Part shown: piece by piece, positions 1 to 9,603 of the stretch | Layout of the letters: every line of letters begins with the position of its first letter | Numbering within the stretch: the stretch's first letter is position 1 | NCBI RefSeq assembly: GCF_002086115.1 | Contig: NZ_MVHJ01000009.1 | Location: 175,742 to 239,741 of the forward strand | Length of the DNA: 64,000 bases | Reading direction: 5' to 3' | DNA from: Mycolicibacterium bacteremicum | Lineage (GTDB): Bacteria; Actinomycetota; Actinomycetes; Mycobacteriales; Mycobacteriaceae | Made by a program: the position numbers and the translations under genes | The notes under the pieces: model-generated | The model's database searches: none | What the model was told of the DNA's origin: nothing | Seen by the model: only the letters and a program-made list of their open reading frames with translations

Positions 1-181
1 AGGCCGCGGCAACGGCGGCCCACAACGCCAATACGACGGCCAGCTTGAGCAATTCGACGCGATTGGTGAACACCAGGACCGTGCTGGCGACGATGGCCAG
101 CACCAGCAGCGCGGTCAGCAGCACCCATCCCGGCCGGCGGTTGACGCGTCGCACGCGCATGCCGCGGGAGGGGTCTGTCAT
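1..181 (-). CDS. Small membrane protein, Rv3604c-like (partial, N-terminus only)
   Basis: Only the first 60 codons lie in the window; the gene runs off the left edge. Translation from the ATG at 181 gives a basic N-terminus (MTDPSRGMRVRRVNRRPGW) followed by two closely spaced hydrophobic segments rich in Leu, Val and Ala. It follows the DUF3180 gene by 58 bp on the same strand, matching the M. tuberculosis order Rv3605c-Rv3604c. The family is a mycobacterial membrane protein of unknown function. Assignment rests on position and the membrane N-terminus, not on a recognised domain. Confidence 0.6.
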   Translation of the reverse strand, partial: MTDPSRGMRVRRVNRRPGWVLLTALLVLAIVASTVLVFTNRVELLKLAVVLALWAAVAAA

Positions 182-239
182 GGGCTCCGACTGTACCGGT
201 CGCAGGTCGCATCGCGTGTCGACCGGCGCGGCGATTCGG

Positions 240-725
240 CTACTCCGCCGCGCTGCCGAGGTGGTCGGCGTTGTCGTCCCGGTCGTCGGGGGACTTGCAG
301 CAGTGCTGCAACCACACCCCCGCGGTGACCAACGCCAGCGCGCACAGCGCGGCGACCACCGCACCGCCGGTGTCCTCACCCGCCACGCGCAGGCTGTCCC
401 GGCGCGGCAGCAGGTAGCCGAGCACCCCGATCCACCAACCGAGTACCAGCGCCCCCACCCATGCCGACGCCTTGGCGATGACGACCGACCGGGCGACCGC
501 GAGCGGATGCAACCGCCCCCCACCGACGCCGATCTTGCCCTCGGCGATGCGGGTCCGGACGATCTGACCCCAGCCGGCCTCGGCCACCGCGACCGCGAGC
601 AGTGACACCCCGGTCCACAGTGTGATCGGCGGGAACCACCGGTACAGACCGGTGACCAGCAGATAGGCCAGCACCGCGGTCACCACGGTGGCCACCGCGA
701 GGTCGCGGGTGCGGGTCAGGCCCAT
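240..725 (-). CDS. DUF3180 family membrane protein (Rv3605c-like)
   Basis: The 161-residue product has about four hydrophobic segments: two in the first 50 residues and two around residues 85-135, with a short hydrophilic C-terminus (KSPDDRDDNADHLGSAAE). Size, topology and position after folK match the DUF3180 family, which travels with the folate operon in mycobacteria and related actinobacteria. Its start codon overlaps the folK stop by one base (TGATG), so it is probably translated as part of the ftsH-fol operon. The molecular function is unknown; a direct role in folate synthesis is not shown by the sequence. Confidence 0.85.
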   Translation of the reverse strand: MGLTRTRDLAVATVVTAVLAYLLVTGLYRWFPPITLWTGVSLLAVAVAEAGWGQIVRTRIAEGKIGVGGGRLHPLAVARSVVIAKASAWVGALVLGWWIGVLGYLLPRRDSLRVAGEDTGGAVVAALCALALVTAGVWLQHCCKSPDDRDDNADHLGSAAE

Positions 726-1228
726 CAGGTGGCCAGCACCAGATCGGTTCGCCGCACGCCGTCGCGCTCGGCGCTGTCGATCCCGGCGAGCAGGTCGGCC
801 ACCGAGCGGCCGGACAGCGTGGCATCCGGGTCAGCGGCCAGCCAGGGGACCAGGACGAACGCCCGCTGGTGGGCATACGGATGTGGCAGCGTGAGATCGG
901 CTTCCCGACAATGCAATTCGGCATCGTCGTCGCCATAGCAGCTGATCACATCGACGTCGAGGGTGCGCGGGCCCCAATGCACCTCGCGGACCCGCTCGGC
1001 GGCGGCCTCCAGTGCCTGCCCGTGCCGCAGCCAGCCGTGGCCGTCGTACCCGGGATCCGCAGCGATGAGCACTGCGTTGAGGAAGGCGCCCTGATCGACC
1101 CCGCCCCACGCGTCGGTTTCGTAGACCGGCGAGACGGCGCGCACCCGGGCGCCGAGACCGTCGACGACCGACTGCAGATGCGCCAGCCGGTCACCGAGAT
1201 TGGAACCGATCGACAGCACCGCCCTCAT
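725..1228 (-). CDS. folK: 2-amino-4-hydroxy-6-hydroxymethyldihydropteridine pyrophosphokinase
   Basis: HPPK transfers pyrophosphate from ATP to 6-hydroxymethyl-7,8-dihydropterin, the step before dihydropteroate synthase in folate synthesis. The 167-residue product begins [14 protein letters not shown], the family's SxGSNLGD signature, and contains the pterin/ATP region around [11 protein letters not shown] and [17 protein letters not shown] chose the ATG at 1228 because it overlaps the folB stop (ATGA) and begins directly at the conserved core. The longer open frame upstream is folB read out of frame. Cytosolic; part of the ftsH-folE-folP-folB-folK operon. Confidence 0.96.
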   Translation of the reverse strand: MRAVLSIGSNLGDRLAHLQSVVDGLGARVRAVSPVYETDAWGGVDQGAFLNAVLIAADPGYDGHGWLRHGQALEAAAERVREVHWGPRTLDVDVISCYGDDDAELHCREADLTLPHPYAHQRAFVLVPWLAADPDATLSGRSVADLLAGIDSAERDGVRRTDLVLAT

Positions 1229-1596
1229 CGGGCACCGCGCCGCGACCGCCGGGCGACGACGGCGACATCGTCGAAGGCGAGCGGGATGGGGGCCGACGGT
1301 TTGTGCACCACGACCTCGACGGCGTGGATCCGTTCGTCGGACATCACGTCCTCGGCGATCTCGGCCGACACCGTCTCGATGAGGTTGCGCGGCGGCCCAC
1401 CGACGATCTCGGCGGCCCGGGTGGCCAGCACGCCATAGTCGACGGTGTCGGCCAGGTCGTCGGTCGCCGCGGCGGCGGCCAGGTCGACCCACACCGTGAT
1501 GTCGATGATGAAGTCCTGGCCGTCGCGGCGCTCGTGGTCGAACACACCGTGATGACCACGCACCTTCAACCCCCGCAGTTCGATGCGGTCAGCCAT
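1225..1596 (-). CDS. folB: Dihydroneopterin aldolase
   Basis: FolB converts 7,8-dihydroneopterin to 6-hydroxymethyl-7,8-dihydropterin and glycolaldehyde. The 123-residue protein has the family landmarks [17 protein letters not shown] near the N-terminus, the substrate loop [10 protein letters not shown], and an active-site lysine region [11 protein letters not shown] near residues 98-108. The ATG at 1596 overlaps the folP stop by eight bases, and the stop overlaps folK (ATGA). This tight packing indicates translational coupling. Confidence 0.96.
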   Translation of the reverse strand: MADRIELRGLKVRGHHGVFDHERRDGQDFIIDITVWVDLAAAAATDDLADTVDYGVLATRAAEIVGGPPRNLIETVSAEIAEDVMSDERIHAVEVVVHKPSAPIPLAFDDVAVVARRSRRGAR

Positions 1597-2428
1597 GCTC
1601 CTCCTCCTGTGTCCCCGACCAGGCCGCGAGTACCTTGAGCGCGTCGACCGAGGCCTGCACATCGTGTACCCGCACACCCCACGCGCCGTGCTGGGCGGCC
1701 AGCACCGAGACGACCGCCGTCGCGGTCTCCCGTCCGCCGGGCGGGCGCGGCGTCCCGTCGGGCCCGGCCAGCAGGGTGCCGAGGAAACGTTTGCGCGAGG
1801 CGCCCACCAGGACCGGTATCCCGGTGTCGACGAACTCCGCCAGGGCCCGCAGCAGCTGCCAGTTGTGCTGTGCGGTCTTGGCGAATCCGAGACCCGGGTC
1901 GATGATGATGTTGGCCGGGTCCACCCCCGCCGTCACGGCGGCGTCCACGCTGCGCAGCAGTTCCTCGCGCACCTCGGCGACGACATCGGTGTAGGCGGGC
2001 ACGTCATGCGGGTCGTCCGCGCGCACCGACCGCCAGTGCATCAGCACCCAGGGCACCTTCGCCTCGGCCAGCAACGCGGCCATGTTCGGATCGGCGCGGC
2101 CACCGGAGACGTCGTTGACGATCGCGGCGCCGTGCTCGAGGGCGGCGCGAGCCACCGCCTCGTGCATGGTGTCGATGCTGACGGTGACACCGGCGGCCGC
2201 GAGTTCACGGACGACGGGGACGATCCGGCCCGTCTCCACGGGTGCCTGGACCCGGACCGCGCCGGGGCGTGTCGACTCACCGCCCACGTCGATGATGGCG
2301 GCGCCCGCGGCGATCAGGCTGTCGGCGTGCTCGAGCGCGCGGTCGCGGTCCAGGAAGCGTCCGCCGTCAGAGAACGAGTCGTCGGTGACGTTGAGGACGC
2401 CCATCACCTGCATGCGCGTGGAGCTCAC
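1589..2428 (-). CDS. folP: Dihydropteroate synthase
   Basis: FolP condenses 6-hydroxymethyl-dihydropterin pyrophosphate with p-aminobenzoate; it is the sulfonamide target. The 279-residue protein shows [41 protein letters not shown] and GASRKRFLG, all canonical pterin- and pABA-binding loops. The start is taken as GTG at 2428 because it overlaps the folE stop (GTGA). Upstream codons in the frame are folE sequence. It corresponds to mycobacterial folP1 by operon context. Confidence 0.96.
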   Translation of the reverse strand: MSSTRMQVMGVLNVTDDSFSDGGRFLDRDRALEHADSLIAAGAAIIDVGGESTRPGAVRVQAPVETGRIVPVVRELAAAGVTVSIDTMHEAVARAALEHGAAIVNDVSGGRADPNMAALLAEAKVPWVLMHWRSVRADDPHDVPAYTDVVAEVREELLRSVDAAVTAGVDPANIIIDPGLGFAKTAQHNWQLLRALAEFVDTGIPVLVGASRKRFLGTLLAGPDGTPRPPGGRETATAVVSVLAAQHGAWGVRVHDVQASVDALKVLAAWSGTQEEEHG

Positions 2429-3042
2429 CGGCGCAGGATCAGTTCCAGTGCCTCGGCCCGCGACGCCTTGTCGGTCTTGAACTGACCGCGCACCGCCGAC
2501 GTGGTGGTCACGGCGCCGGGCTTGCGGATGCCGCGCATGGCCATGCAGAGGTGCTCGGCCTCCATCACGACGATGACCCCGCGCGGATCGAGCTTGCGCA
2601 TCAACGCGTCGGCGACCTGTGCGGTGAGGCGTTCCTGTACCTGCGGGCGCTTGGCGTACAGGTCGACCAGCCGCGCGATCTTGGACAGCCCGGTCACGCG
2701 GCCGTCCTGACCGGGGATGTAGCCGACGTGCGCCACGCCGTGGAAGGAGACCAGGTGGTGCTCGCACGTCGAGTACATCGGGATCTGTTTGACCAGCACC
2801 AATTCGTCGTGCTGTTCGTCGAACGTGGTGTTGAGCACCGTGTCGGGATCGGTGTACAGGCCGGCGAAGATCTCCTTGAAGGCCCGCGCGACCCGGGCCG
2901 GGGTGTCGACCAGACCGTGCCGATCCGGGTCCTCACCGACCGCGAGCAGCAGTTCGCGGACCGCGGCCTCGGCGCGTGCCTGATCGAAGTCCGCCTGGAT
3001 GAATCCGCTGGTGCTCTCGCCGTTCTTGCCCGACGTCGTCAT
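2425..3042 (-). CDS. folE: GTP cyclohydrolase I
   Basis: FolE converts GTP to 7,8-dihydroneopterin triphosphate, the first committed step of folate synthesis. The 205-residue product contains the zinc ligands in [13 protein letters not shown] (Cys near residue 92) and [11 protein letters not shown] (Cys near residue 164), plus the LVKQIPMYS and [17 protein letters not shown] segments. The ATG at 3042 gives a normal-length protein and lies 16 bp after the ftsH stop. The open frame extending upstream reads through the low-complexity ftsH tail and is not coding. Confidence 0.96.
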   Translation of the reverse strand: MTTSGKNGESTSGFIQADFDQARAEAAVRELLLAVGEDPDRHGLVDTPARVARAFKEIFAGLYTDPDTVLNTTFDEQHDELVLVKQIPMYSTCEHHLVSFHGVAHVGYIPGQDGRVTGLSKIARLVDLYAKRPQVQERLTAQVADALMRKLDPRGVIVVMEAEHLCMAMRGIRKPGAVTTTSAVRGQFKTDKASRAEALELILRR

Positions 3043-3058
3043 CGACGCTCCGTTCTGG

Positions 3059-5368
3059 TCAGCCTCGTGAAGGTGGCGGATTCTCCGGCGGCGGACCGTA
3101 CTGGCCCGGCGGCGAACCGTATTGGGGGCCACCGTACTGCCCCTGCTGCGGATTGTGCTGGCCCTGATGCGGCGGACCGTATTGCTGGGGCGGCGGGCCG
3201 TACTGTGGCGGCCGACCGTACTGGCCCTGCGGGGAGCCGTCACGGGGCGGCCAGCCCGGTGCGTGCCAGCCGGCGGGGGCGCCGTAGTCGGGCTGGGCGT
3301 GACCGTTGGGTGCGCCGTGCGAGCCCGAGCCATTGGACCCGTTGGACCCGTTGCTCCCGGCGTCGCGCGGGCGGGCGGCCTCGGCGGCCCGGCTGGCCTC
3401 CAGGATGGCCGCCTTGTAGGCGGGCTCCTTGACCGGCGGCGGCCACGGTTCGCCGCGCTCGATCGCGATCTCGCCCGGCGTCTTGATCGGCGGCTTGTCC
3501 GACGGCACGCGCCCACCGAAGTCGTCGAACATGGTCAGCCGCGGGCGCTTCTTCACGTCGCCGAAGATGGCCTCCAGCTCGGTGCGGTGCAGGGTCTCCT
3601 TCTCCAGCAGTTCACCGGCCAGGATGTCGAGCACATCGCGGTACTCAGTGAGGATCTCCCACGCCTCGGTGTGCGCGGCCTCGATCAGCTTGCGCACTTC
3701 GTCGTCGATGATCTGCGCGACCTCATGGCTGTAGTCGGCCTGGGTTCCCATGGAGCGGCCCAGGAACGGGTCGCCGTGCTCGGTGCCGTAGCGCACGGCG
3801 CCCAGCTTGGCGCTCATGCCGTATTCGGTGACCATCGCGCGCGCGATCTTGGTGGCCTGTTCGATATCGGAGACCGCACCGGTGGTGGGCTCGCGGAACA
3901 CCAGTTCCTCGGCGGCGCGCCCACCCATGGCGAACACCAGCCGCGCGACCATCTCCGAGCGGGTCATCAATCCCTTGTCGTCCTCGGGCACGGCGACGGC
4001 GTGTCCGCCGGTGCGGCCGCGGGCCAGGATGGTGACCTTGTAGATCGGCTCGATATCGGGCATGGCCCAGGCCGCCAGCGTGTGCCCGCCCTCGTGGTAG
4101 GCGGTGATCTTCTTTTCCTGCTCGCTGATGATGCGGCTCTTGCGCCGGGGGCCGCCGACGACGCGGTCGACGGCCTCCTCCAGCGCGGCGCCGCTGATGA
4201 TGGTGCCGTTCTCGCGGGCGGTCAGCAGGGCAGCCTCGTTGATGACGTTGGCCAGGTCGGCGCCGGACATCCCGACGGTGCGCTTGGCCAGCCCGTCGAG
4301 GTCGGCGTCGGGGGCGATGGGCTTGCCGGCGGAGTGCACCTTGAGCACGGCACGACGGCCGGCCAGGTCCGGATTGGACACCGGGATCTGGCGGTCGAAG
4401 CGGCCCGGGCGCAGCAGCGCGGGATCGAGGATGTCGGGCCGGTTGGTGGCGGCGATCAGGATGACGCCCTGCCGGTCGCCGAAGCCGTCCATCTCGACGA
4501 GCAGCTGGTTGAGCGTCTGCTCGCGCTCGTCGTGCCCCCCGCCCAGGCCGGCTCCACGCTGACGGCCGACGGCGTCGATCTCGTCGACGAAGATGATGCA
4601 CGGGCTGTTCTGCTTGGCCTGCTCGAACAGGTCGCGCACGCGTGAGGCGCCGACACCGACGAACATCTCGACGAAGTCCGAACCCGAGATGGTGAAGAAC
4701 GGGACCCCGGCCTCGCCGGCCACCGCGCGGGCGAGCAGCGTCTTGCCGGTACCGGGCGGGCCGAACAGCAGCACGCCGCGCGGGATCTTGGCGCCCAGGG
4801 CCTGGTAGCGGCTCGGGTTCTGCAGGAAGTCCTTGATCTCGTAGAGCTCTTCGACGGCCTCGTCGGCGCCGGCCACATCGGCGAACGTCGTCTTGGGCAT
4901 GTCCTTGGAGAGCTGTTTGGCCTTCGACTTGCCGAAGCCGAAGCCCATCCGGCCACCGGACTGCATGCGCGAGAACATCACGAACAGCGCGACGAGCAGC
5001 AGCAGCGGCAGCATGTAGATCAGCAGCGTGCCTAGCACACTGCCCTGGTTGACGACCGTGTTGATCTTGGCGTTCTTCGCGCTGAGAGCGTCGAACAGCT
5101 GCACCCCGACGCCGGTCGGGTATTTGGTGAGGATCTTGTCCTCGTTCTTGGTGTCGTCGTTGCCCGATTTCAGATCCAGGCGCAGCTGCTGCTCGCGGTC
5201 GTCGATCTGGGCGCTCTCGACGTTGTCGGCGTTGATCTGGGCCATGGCCACCGAGGTGTCCACCGGCTCGTAGTCGCGGGTGTCGTCACTGAAATAGAAG
5301 AAGGACCAACCCAGCAGCAGCAACACGGCGACCACCGTGAGGGTGCGGACGACGTTCTTACGGTTCAT
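3059..5368 (-). CDS. ftsH: ATP-dependent zinc metalloprotease FtsH
   Basis: This membrane-anchored AAA+ protease degrades membrane and short-lived cytosolic proteins. The 769-residue protein begins [13 protein letters not shown], with a first transmembrane helix at about residues 8-27 and a second near 115-137. The Walker A motif GPPGTGKT is near residue 203 and Walker B is FVDEID. The SRH segment is [16 protein letters not shown], and the zinc-binding HEGGH is near residue 422. The C-terminal ~100 residues are rich in Gly, Pro, Gln and Tyr, with repeated QYGPP-type units. I preferred ATG 5368 over the in-frame upstream start at 5386 because it begins at the conserved mycobacterial N-terminus. 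Confidence 0.97.
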   Translation of the reverse strand: MNRKNVVRTLTVVAVLLLLGWSFFYFSDDTRDYEPVDTSVAMAQINADNVESAQIDDREQQLRLDLKSGNDDTKNEDKILTKYPTGVGVQLFDALSAKNAKINTVVNQGSVLGTLLIYMLPLLLLVALFVMFSRMQSGGRMGFGFGKSKAKQLSKDMPKTTFADVAGADEAVEELYEIKDFLQNPSRYQALGAKIPRGVLLFGPPGTGKTLLARAVAGEAGVPFFTISGSDFVEMFVGVGASRVRDLFEQAKQNSPCIIFVDEIDAVGRQRGAGLGGGHDEREQTLNQLLVEMDGFGDRQGVILIAATNRPDILDPALLRPGRFDRQIPVSNPDLAGRRAVLKVHSAGKPIAPDADLDGLAKRTVGMSGADLANVINEAALLTARENGTIISGAALEEAVDRVVGGPRRKSRIISEQEKKITAYHEGGHTLAAWAMPDIEPIYKVTILARGRTGGHAVAVPEDDKGLMTRSEMVARLVFAMGGRAAEELVFREPTTGAVSDIEQATKIARAMVTEYGMSAKLGAVRYGTEHGDPFLGRSMGTQADYSHEVAQIIDDEVRKLIEAAHTEAWEILTEYRDVLDILAGELLEKETLHRTELEAIFGDVKKRPRLTMFDDFGGRVPSDKPPIKTPGEIAIERGEPWPPPVKEPAYKAAILEASRAAEAARPRDAGSNGSNGSNGSGSHGAPNGHAQPDYGAPAGWHAPGWPPRDGSPQGQYGRPPQYGPPPQQYGPPHQGQHNPQQGQYGGPQYGSPPGQYGPPPENPPPSRG

Positions 5369-5514
5369 AGCTGTTCGCGGCCGCACTGGTACGGCGGCCG
5401 ACCCGGTCCTTCCGATATGCGCAGTGGAAAACTAAAGGCTACCGCTTGATCAACGTTCGGAAGTTCCCGCCCGGGATGCTCGTCACGGGCCGCCGGGTGT
5501 GCTTGGGTGAGACC

Positions 5515-6450
5515 GTGCTCACACCAACCGAACGGTTAGTCGACACCAACGGCGTGACATTGCGCGTGATGGAGGCGGGTGAGCGCGGCAACCCGGTGGT
5601 GGTGCTGGCTCACGGCTTTCCCGAGCTGGCCTACTCGTGGCGGCACCAGATTCCCGCACTGGCCGCGGCCGGATACCACGTTCTGGCCCCTGACCAGCGC
5701 GGATACGGTGGTTCGTCGCGTCCGGCGGCCATCGAGGACTACAACATCGTGGAACTGACCGCCGATATCGCCGGCCTGCTCGACGATGTCGGCGCCGAGC
5801 GGGCGGTGCTCATCGGCCACGACTGGGGCTCACCGGTGGTGACGAACTTCCCGCTGTTCTATCCGGACCGCGTGCAGGCGGTGGCCGCGCTGAGCGTGCC
5901 GCCGATCCCGCGGGCGTCCGCGCCGCCCACCCAGATCTGGCGGCACATCTTCGGCGACAACTTCTTCTACATCCTGTACTTCCAGGAGCCCGGGGTCGCC
6001 GACACCGCACTCGACGCCGATCGGCGGGCCTCGCTGCAGCGGATGGTCGCGCTGGAGGGATTCACCGGCCCGGTCGATGAGATGGCGGGAAACCCGCTGC
6101 CCGCGCTGCCGGAGTGGATCAGCGCCGACGAGTTCGAGGAGTACGTCCGCGCGTTCGAGGCGACCGGATTCACCGGACCGCTGAACTGGTACCGCAACTT
6201 CGATCGGAACTGGGAGCTGACGGATCCGGCCGCCGGCCGGGTGGCCACCACGACCATCACCGCCCCGGTGCTGTTCCTGGCCGGCAGAGCCGACCCGGTG
6301 CTCAGCTTCACCCCGCGCGACCATGTCCGCGAGGTGGCCACCGGCCAGTACTACGAGGTCCTGCTCGACGGGGCGGGGCACTGGCTGCAACAGGAACGCC
6401 CGGAGGAGGTCAACGCGGTGCTGCTGGAATTCCTCGGGGGGCTGCAATGA
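5515..6450 (+). CDS. ephA: Alpha/beta hydrolase, epoxide hydrolase EphA-like
   Basis: The predicted product is a 311-residue soluble alpha/beta hydrolase of the epoxide hydrolase family. The HGFPE oxyanion motif is near residue 37, the nucleophile motif GHDWGSP (Asp) near 103, and the C-terminal catalytic GAGHWLQQERPEEV near 288. The DQRGYGGSSRP segment is also typical. The start is taken as GTG at 5515, preceded by TGGGTGAGA, because the conserved segment TERLVDTNGVTLRV begins just after it. It is the first gene of a unit with a luciferase-like monooxygenase and an alcohol dehydrogenase, joined through a MIRU-like linker. The natural substrate is unknown. Confidence 0.85.
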   Translation: MLTPTERLVDTNGVTLRVMEAGERGNPVVVLAHGFPELAYSWRHQIPALAAAGYHVLAPDQRGYGGSSRPAAIEDYNIVELTADIAGLLDDVGAERAVLIGHDWGSPVVTNFPLFYPDRVQAVAALSVPPIPRASAPPTQIWRHIFGDNFFYILYFQEPGVADTALDADRRASLQRMVALEGFTGPVDEMAGNPLPALPEWISADEFEEYVRAFEATGFTGPLNWYRNFDRNWELTDPAAGRVATTTITAPVLFLAGRADPVLSFTPRDHVREVATGQYYEVLLDGAGHWLQQERPEEVNAVLLEFLGGLQ

Positions 6451-6524
6451 GCGACGCTTGCGGAGCGAATCACCGGGTGCAGAGCGACGCTTGCGGGACC
6501 CGAGCCTGCGAGGAAACCGCATGA
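6447..6524 (+). repeat. MIRU-like linker element with 25-codon micro-ORF
   Basis: This segment starts at ATG 6447, overlapping the ephA stop (AATGA), and ends at TGA 6522-6524, overlapping the next gene's start (GCATGA). It is an uninterrupted micro-ORF beginning MSDACGAN and ending RACEETA. A second copy at 63931-63999 shares the first 24 bases from TGA onward exactly and most of the last 30. Stop-to-start overlap at both ends is the defining behaviour of mycobacterial interspersed repetitive units (MIRUs). Within this copy AGCGACGCTTGCGG occurs twice, as an internal duplication. Confidence 0.75.
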
Positions 6525-7714
6525 CCCGGCCGCTGAACTTCGGTGTCTTCATCACCCCGTTCCATCCGACCGGCCAGTCCCCCACCCTGGCCCTGCAGTA
6601 CGACATGGACCGGGTCGAGGAGCTGGACCGGCTGGGTTACGACGAGGCCTGGTTCGGCGAACACCATTCCGGCGGTTATGAACTCATCGCCTGTCCGGAG
6701 GTGTTCATCGCTGCCGCGGCCGAGCGCACCCGGCACATCCGGCTGGGCACCGGCGTGGTGTCGCTGCCCTACCACCATCCCCTGATGGTGGCCGACCGCT
6801 GGGTGCTGCTCGACCATCTGACCCGCGGCCGGGTGATGTTCGGCACCGGCCCGGGCGCGCTGCCCTCGGACGCCTACATGCTGGGCATCGACCCGGTCGA
6901 TCAGCGCCGGATGATGCAGGAGTCACTGGAGGCCATCCTCGCGCTGTTCCGGGCCGCCCCCGAGGAACGCATCGACCGGCAGACCGACTGGTTCACCCTG
7001 CGCGACGCCGCCCTGCATATCCGGCCATATACCTGGCCGTATCCCGAAATCTCCACCGCGGCGATGGTTTCACCGTCAGGTCCGCGGCTCGCGGGCCAAC
7101 TGGGCACTTCCCTGCTGTCCCTGTCGATGTCGGTGCCCGGGGGTGCGGCCGCCGTCGAGACCACCTGGGACATCGTCACCGACCAGGCGCAGCGCTCGGG
7201 CCGCGACACCCCCGATCGCAAGGATTGGCGGGTGTTGGGCATCGTGCACGTCGCCGACACCAAGGAGCAGGCCATCGAGGACTGCACCTACGGCCTCCAG
7301 GACTTCGCCAACTACTTCGGCGCGGCCGGGTTCGTCCCACTGTCCAATTCGACAGACGGCGGCGCCGACGACGCCCGCAAGTTCGTCGAAGACTATGCGG
7401 CCAAGGGTAATTGCTGCATCGGTACCACCGATGAGGCAATCGCCTACATCCAGGATCTGCTGGACCGGTCCGGCGGGTTCGGCACCTTCCTGATGCTCGG
7501 GCACGACTGGGCCTCGCCGGCGGCGACGTATCACTCCTACGAGCTGTTCGCCCGCGAGGTGATCCCGCATTTCAAGGGACAGCTGGCCGCCCCGCGGGCC
7601 TCGCACGAGTGGGCCAAGGGCAAGCGCGATCAATTGCTCGGCCGCGCCGGACAGGCGATCGTCAACGCCATCACCGAGGCCGCTTCCGACACCCCGGCAC
7701 GGGCCGAGAGCTGA
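6521..7714 (+). CDS. Luciferase-like flavin-dependent monooxygenase (Rv3618-like)
   Basis: The 397-residue protein belongs to the bacterial luciferase-like (LLM) superfamily of TIM-barrel oxygenases using FMNH2 or F420. Supporting segments are FGVFITPFHPTGQSP at the N-terminus, GYDEAWFGEHHSGGYE near residue 43, IRLGTGVVSLPYHHPLMVADR near 78, and the flavin phosphate region RVMFGTGPGALPSDAY near 105. ATG 6521 overlaps the end of the MIRU-like linker. The gene lies between an epoxide hydrolase and an alcohol dehydrogenase, so joint oxidation of a small hydrophobic substrate is plausible but unproven. Confidence 0.85.
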   Translation: MTRPLNFGVFITPFHPTGQSPTLALQYDMDRVEELDRLGYDEAWFGEHHSGGYELIACPEVFIAAAAERTRHIRLGTGVVSLPYHHPLMVADRWVLLDHLTRGRVMFGTGPGALPSDAYMLGIDPVDQRRMMQESLEAILALFRAAPEERIDRQTDWFTLRDAALHIRPYTWPYPEISTAAMVSPSGPRLAGQLGTSLLSLSMSVPGGAAAVETTWDIVTDQAQRSGRDTPDRKDWRVLGIVHVADTKEQAIEDCTYGLQDFANYFGAAGFVPLSNSTDGGADDARKFVEDYAAKGNCCIGTTDEAIAYIQDLLDRSGGFGTFLMLGHDWASPAATYHSYELFAREVIPHFKGQLAAPRASHEWAKGKRDQLLGRAGQAIVNAITEAASDTPARAES

Positions 7715-8730
7715 TGCGCGCCGCCGTGTTGCGCGACGGGGCCATGATCGTCCGCGACGACGTGCCCGAACCAGTCCCCGGGCCGGGACAGGTGCTGGTG
7801 GCGGTCAAGGCGTGCGGAATCTGCGGATCCGACCTGCATTTCGCGTCGCACGGTGACGAGATGTTGGCGGCGGGCGCCGAGATGGAAGGCATGCCGGACA
7901 CGCTGGCGGGTATCGACCTGGCTGCCGACATCTACATGGGCCACGAGTTCAGCGCCGAGGTGCTGGCCGCCGGTCCCGATACGGATGCGCCCGCGCCGGG
8001 CACCATCGTCACCTCCGTGCCGGTGCTGGTGTCTTCCTCCGGTCTGGAGATGATCGTCTACAGCAACACCACGGTGGGCGGCTACTCCGAGCGGATGCTG
8101 CTGTCGGCGCCGTTGCTGCTGCCGGTGCCCAACGGTCTGGACCCGCGCCATGCCGCGCTCACCGAACCGATGGCCGTCGGGCTGCATGCGGTGAACGTGT
8201 CGGCGATCCGGCGCGGCGAGACCGCGCTGGTGATCGGGTGCGGACCGATCGGCATCGCGATAATCGCGGCGCTGCGTTACCGGGGCGTGGAAACCATTGT
8301 GGCTGCCGATTTCTCATCGACCCGGCGCGCGTTGGCCGCGCAGGTGGGCGCGCATGTCACCGTCGACCCGGCCCAGGGATCACCGTTTCACCAGAGCACG
8401 CCGGCCGTGGTGTTCGAGGCCGTCGGCGCGCCCGGAATCCTCGACGACGTCCTGCGCCGGGCCCCGGCCGGGGCCCGGGTGGTGATCGCGGGGGTGTGCA
8501 TGCAACCCGACACCGTGCACCCGTTCTTCGCCAGCGCCAAACAGCTCAGCCTGCACTTCGTGTTCGGCTACGACCCGGCCGAGTTCGCGGAGTCACTGCG
8601 CGCGATTGCGGAGGGCGATATCGATGTGGCACCGATGATCACCGCCGAGGTCGGCCTGGACGGCGTGGCCGGCGCTTTCGGCGATCTGGCCGATCCTGAG
8701 CGGCATTGCAAGATCCTCGTCACGCCGTGA
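7714..8730 (+). CDS. Zinc-dependent alcohol dehydrogenase
   Basis: The 338-residue medium-chain dehydrogenase/reductase has the catalytic zinc motif KACGICGSDLHF near residue 32, the MGHEFSAEV segment near 72, and a nucleotide-binding GCGPIGIA near residue 177. The usual four-cysteine structural zinc loop is not visible. Its ATG overlaps the preceding stop (TGATG), showing coupling to the monooxygenase gene. It probably oxidises an alcohol or diol made by the preceding hydrolase and monooxygenase; the substrate cannot be read from the sequence. Confidence 0.88.
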   Translation: MRAAVLRDGAMIVRDDVPEPVPGPGQVLVAVKACGICGSDLHFASHGDEMLAAGAEMEGMPDTLAGIDLAADIYMGHEFSAEVLAAGPDTDAPAPGTIVTSVPVLVSSSGLEMIVYSNTTVGGYSERMLLSAPLLLPVPNGLDPRHAALTEPMAVGLHAVNVSAIRRGETALVIGCGPIGIAIIAALRYRGVETIVAADFSSTRRALAAQVGAHVTVDPAQGSPFHQSTPAVVFEAVGAPGILDDVLRRAPAGARVVIAGVCMQPDTVHPFFASAKQLSLHFVFGYDPAEFAESLRAIAEGDIDVAPMITAEVGLDGVAGAFGDLADPERHCKILVTP

Positions 8731-8735
8731 GCGGT

Positions 8736-8741
8736 TAGGGT
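8736..8741 (+). promoter_or_regulatory. -10 element of lpqG (leaderless)
   Basis: TAGGGT stands six bases before the lpqG ATG at 8748, the spacing expected when transcription starts at the start codon. No ribosome binding site is visible. Confidence 0.5.
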
Positions 8742-8747
8742 GCGAAC

Positions 8748-9488
8748 ATGACCCTCGCGCAACGATTGCCGGTCCGTGTCAGCCTTGCCGTCCTCGCCGG
8801 CGCCCTCGCTATCGGTGTGACCGCCTGCGACTCGAACTCCGGACCGGTCGCCACCGGTCAGCCGGCCGCGTCGACCGGACGTCAGGTGACCGTGATCGGC
8901 TCCGGTGAGGTGCAGGGCACCCCGGACACACTGACCGTGTCGGCGGCCATGGAGGCCATCGCCGCCGACGTCACCGGTGCGCTCAACCAGACCAGCGAAC
9001 GTCAGCGCGCAGTGATCGACGCGCTGACCGCCGCCGGTATCGAGGAGCGCGATATCAGCACCAGCCAGGTTTCCTTGCAGCCGCAATACAACTCCGACGG
9101 CACGCGCATCGACTTCTACCGGGCCAGCAACGGCGTCGACGTGAAGATCCGCGATGCCGGTCGCGCCTCGGACATCCTGGCGCTGATAGTCAACACCGGC
9201 GGCGATGCCACCCGGATCAACTCGGTGAGCTACTCGATCGCCGATGATTCGGACCTGGTGCGCGACGCTCGCGCCCGCGCGTTCGAGGACGCCCGCGACC
9301 GCGCCCAGCAGTACGCCGAACTGTCCGGGCTCAGCCTGGGCGACGTGGTGTCGATCTCGGAGGCCTCCGGTTCGACACCCCCACCGCCGATGCCGATGCC
9401 CCGGGGGGCGATGGCCGAGTCGGTTCCGCTGTCGCCCGGCGAACAGACCGTCGGCTTCACGGTGACCGCGGTGTGGGAGTTGGGCTGA
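8748..9488 (+). CDS. lpqG: SIMPL-domain (DUF541) lipoprotein LpqG
   Basis: The 246-residue product has a signal peptide ending in a lipobox-like IGVTAC (Cys near residue 27), so it is probably lipid-anchored outside the membrane. The rest is a SIMPL/DUF541 domain: VTVIGSGEVQGTPDTLTVSAAMEA, then AAGIEERDISTSQVSLQPQY, and a second half with AFEDARDRAQQYAELSGLSLGDVVSISE. A proline/methionine-rich loop (TPPPPMPMPRG) precedes the last strand. Position before hpt matches Rv3623. The function of this family in mycobacteria is unknown. Confidence 0.88.
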   Translation: MTLAQRLPVRVSLAVLAGALAIGVTACDSNSGPVATGQPAASTGRQVTVIGSGEVQGTPDTLTVSAAMEAIAADVTGALNQTSERQRAVIDALTAAGIEERDISTSQVSLQPQYNSDGTRIDFYRASNGVDVKIRDAGRASDILALIVNTGGDATRINSVSYSIADDSDLVRDARARAFEDARDRAQQYAELSGLSLGDVVSISEASGSTPPPPMPMPRGAMAESVPLSPGEQTVGFTVTAVWELG

Positions 9489-9603
9489 CCCCAGCCCCGC
9501 AGCATCGAAGCTGGGACCAACCCACTCCGCGGGCCGCCTGTTTCACTGTGAAGTTGTCAAGGTGCTTCGTGAGATTCGTTGTCGGTTCTGGTTATACGAC
9601 TGA

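Noticed and set aside
2425..3516. Longer form of folE starting at 3516
   Set aside because: The extra 158 codons are the repetitive ftsH tail read in another frame; folE is complete from 3042.
9491..9514. Possible hairpin CCCAGC...GCTGGG after lpqG
   Set aside because: The six-base stem has a 14-base loop and no T run, so it is too weak to call a terminator.
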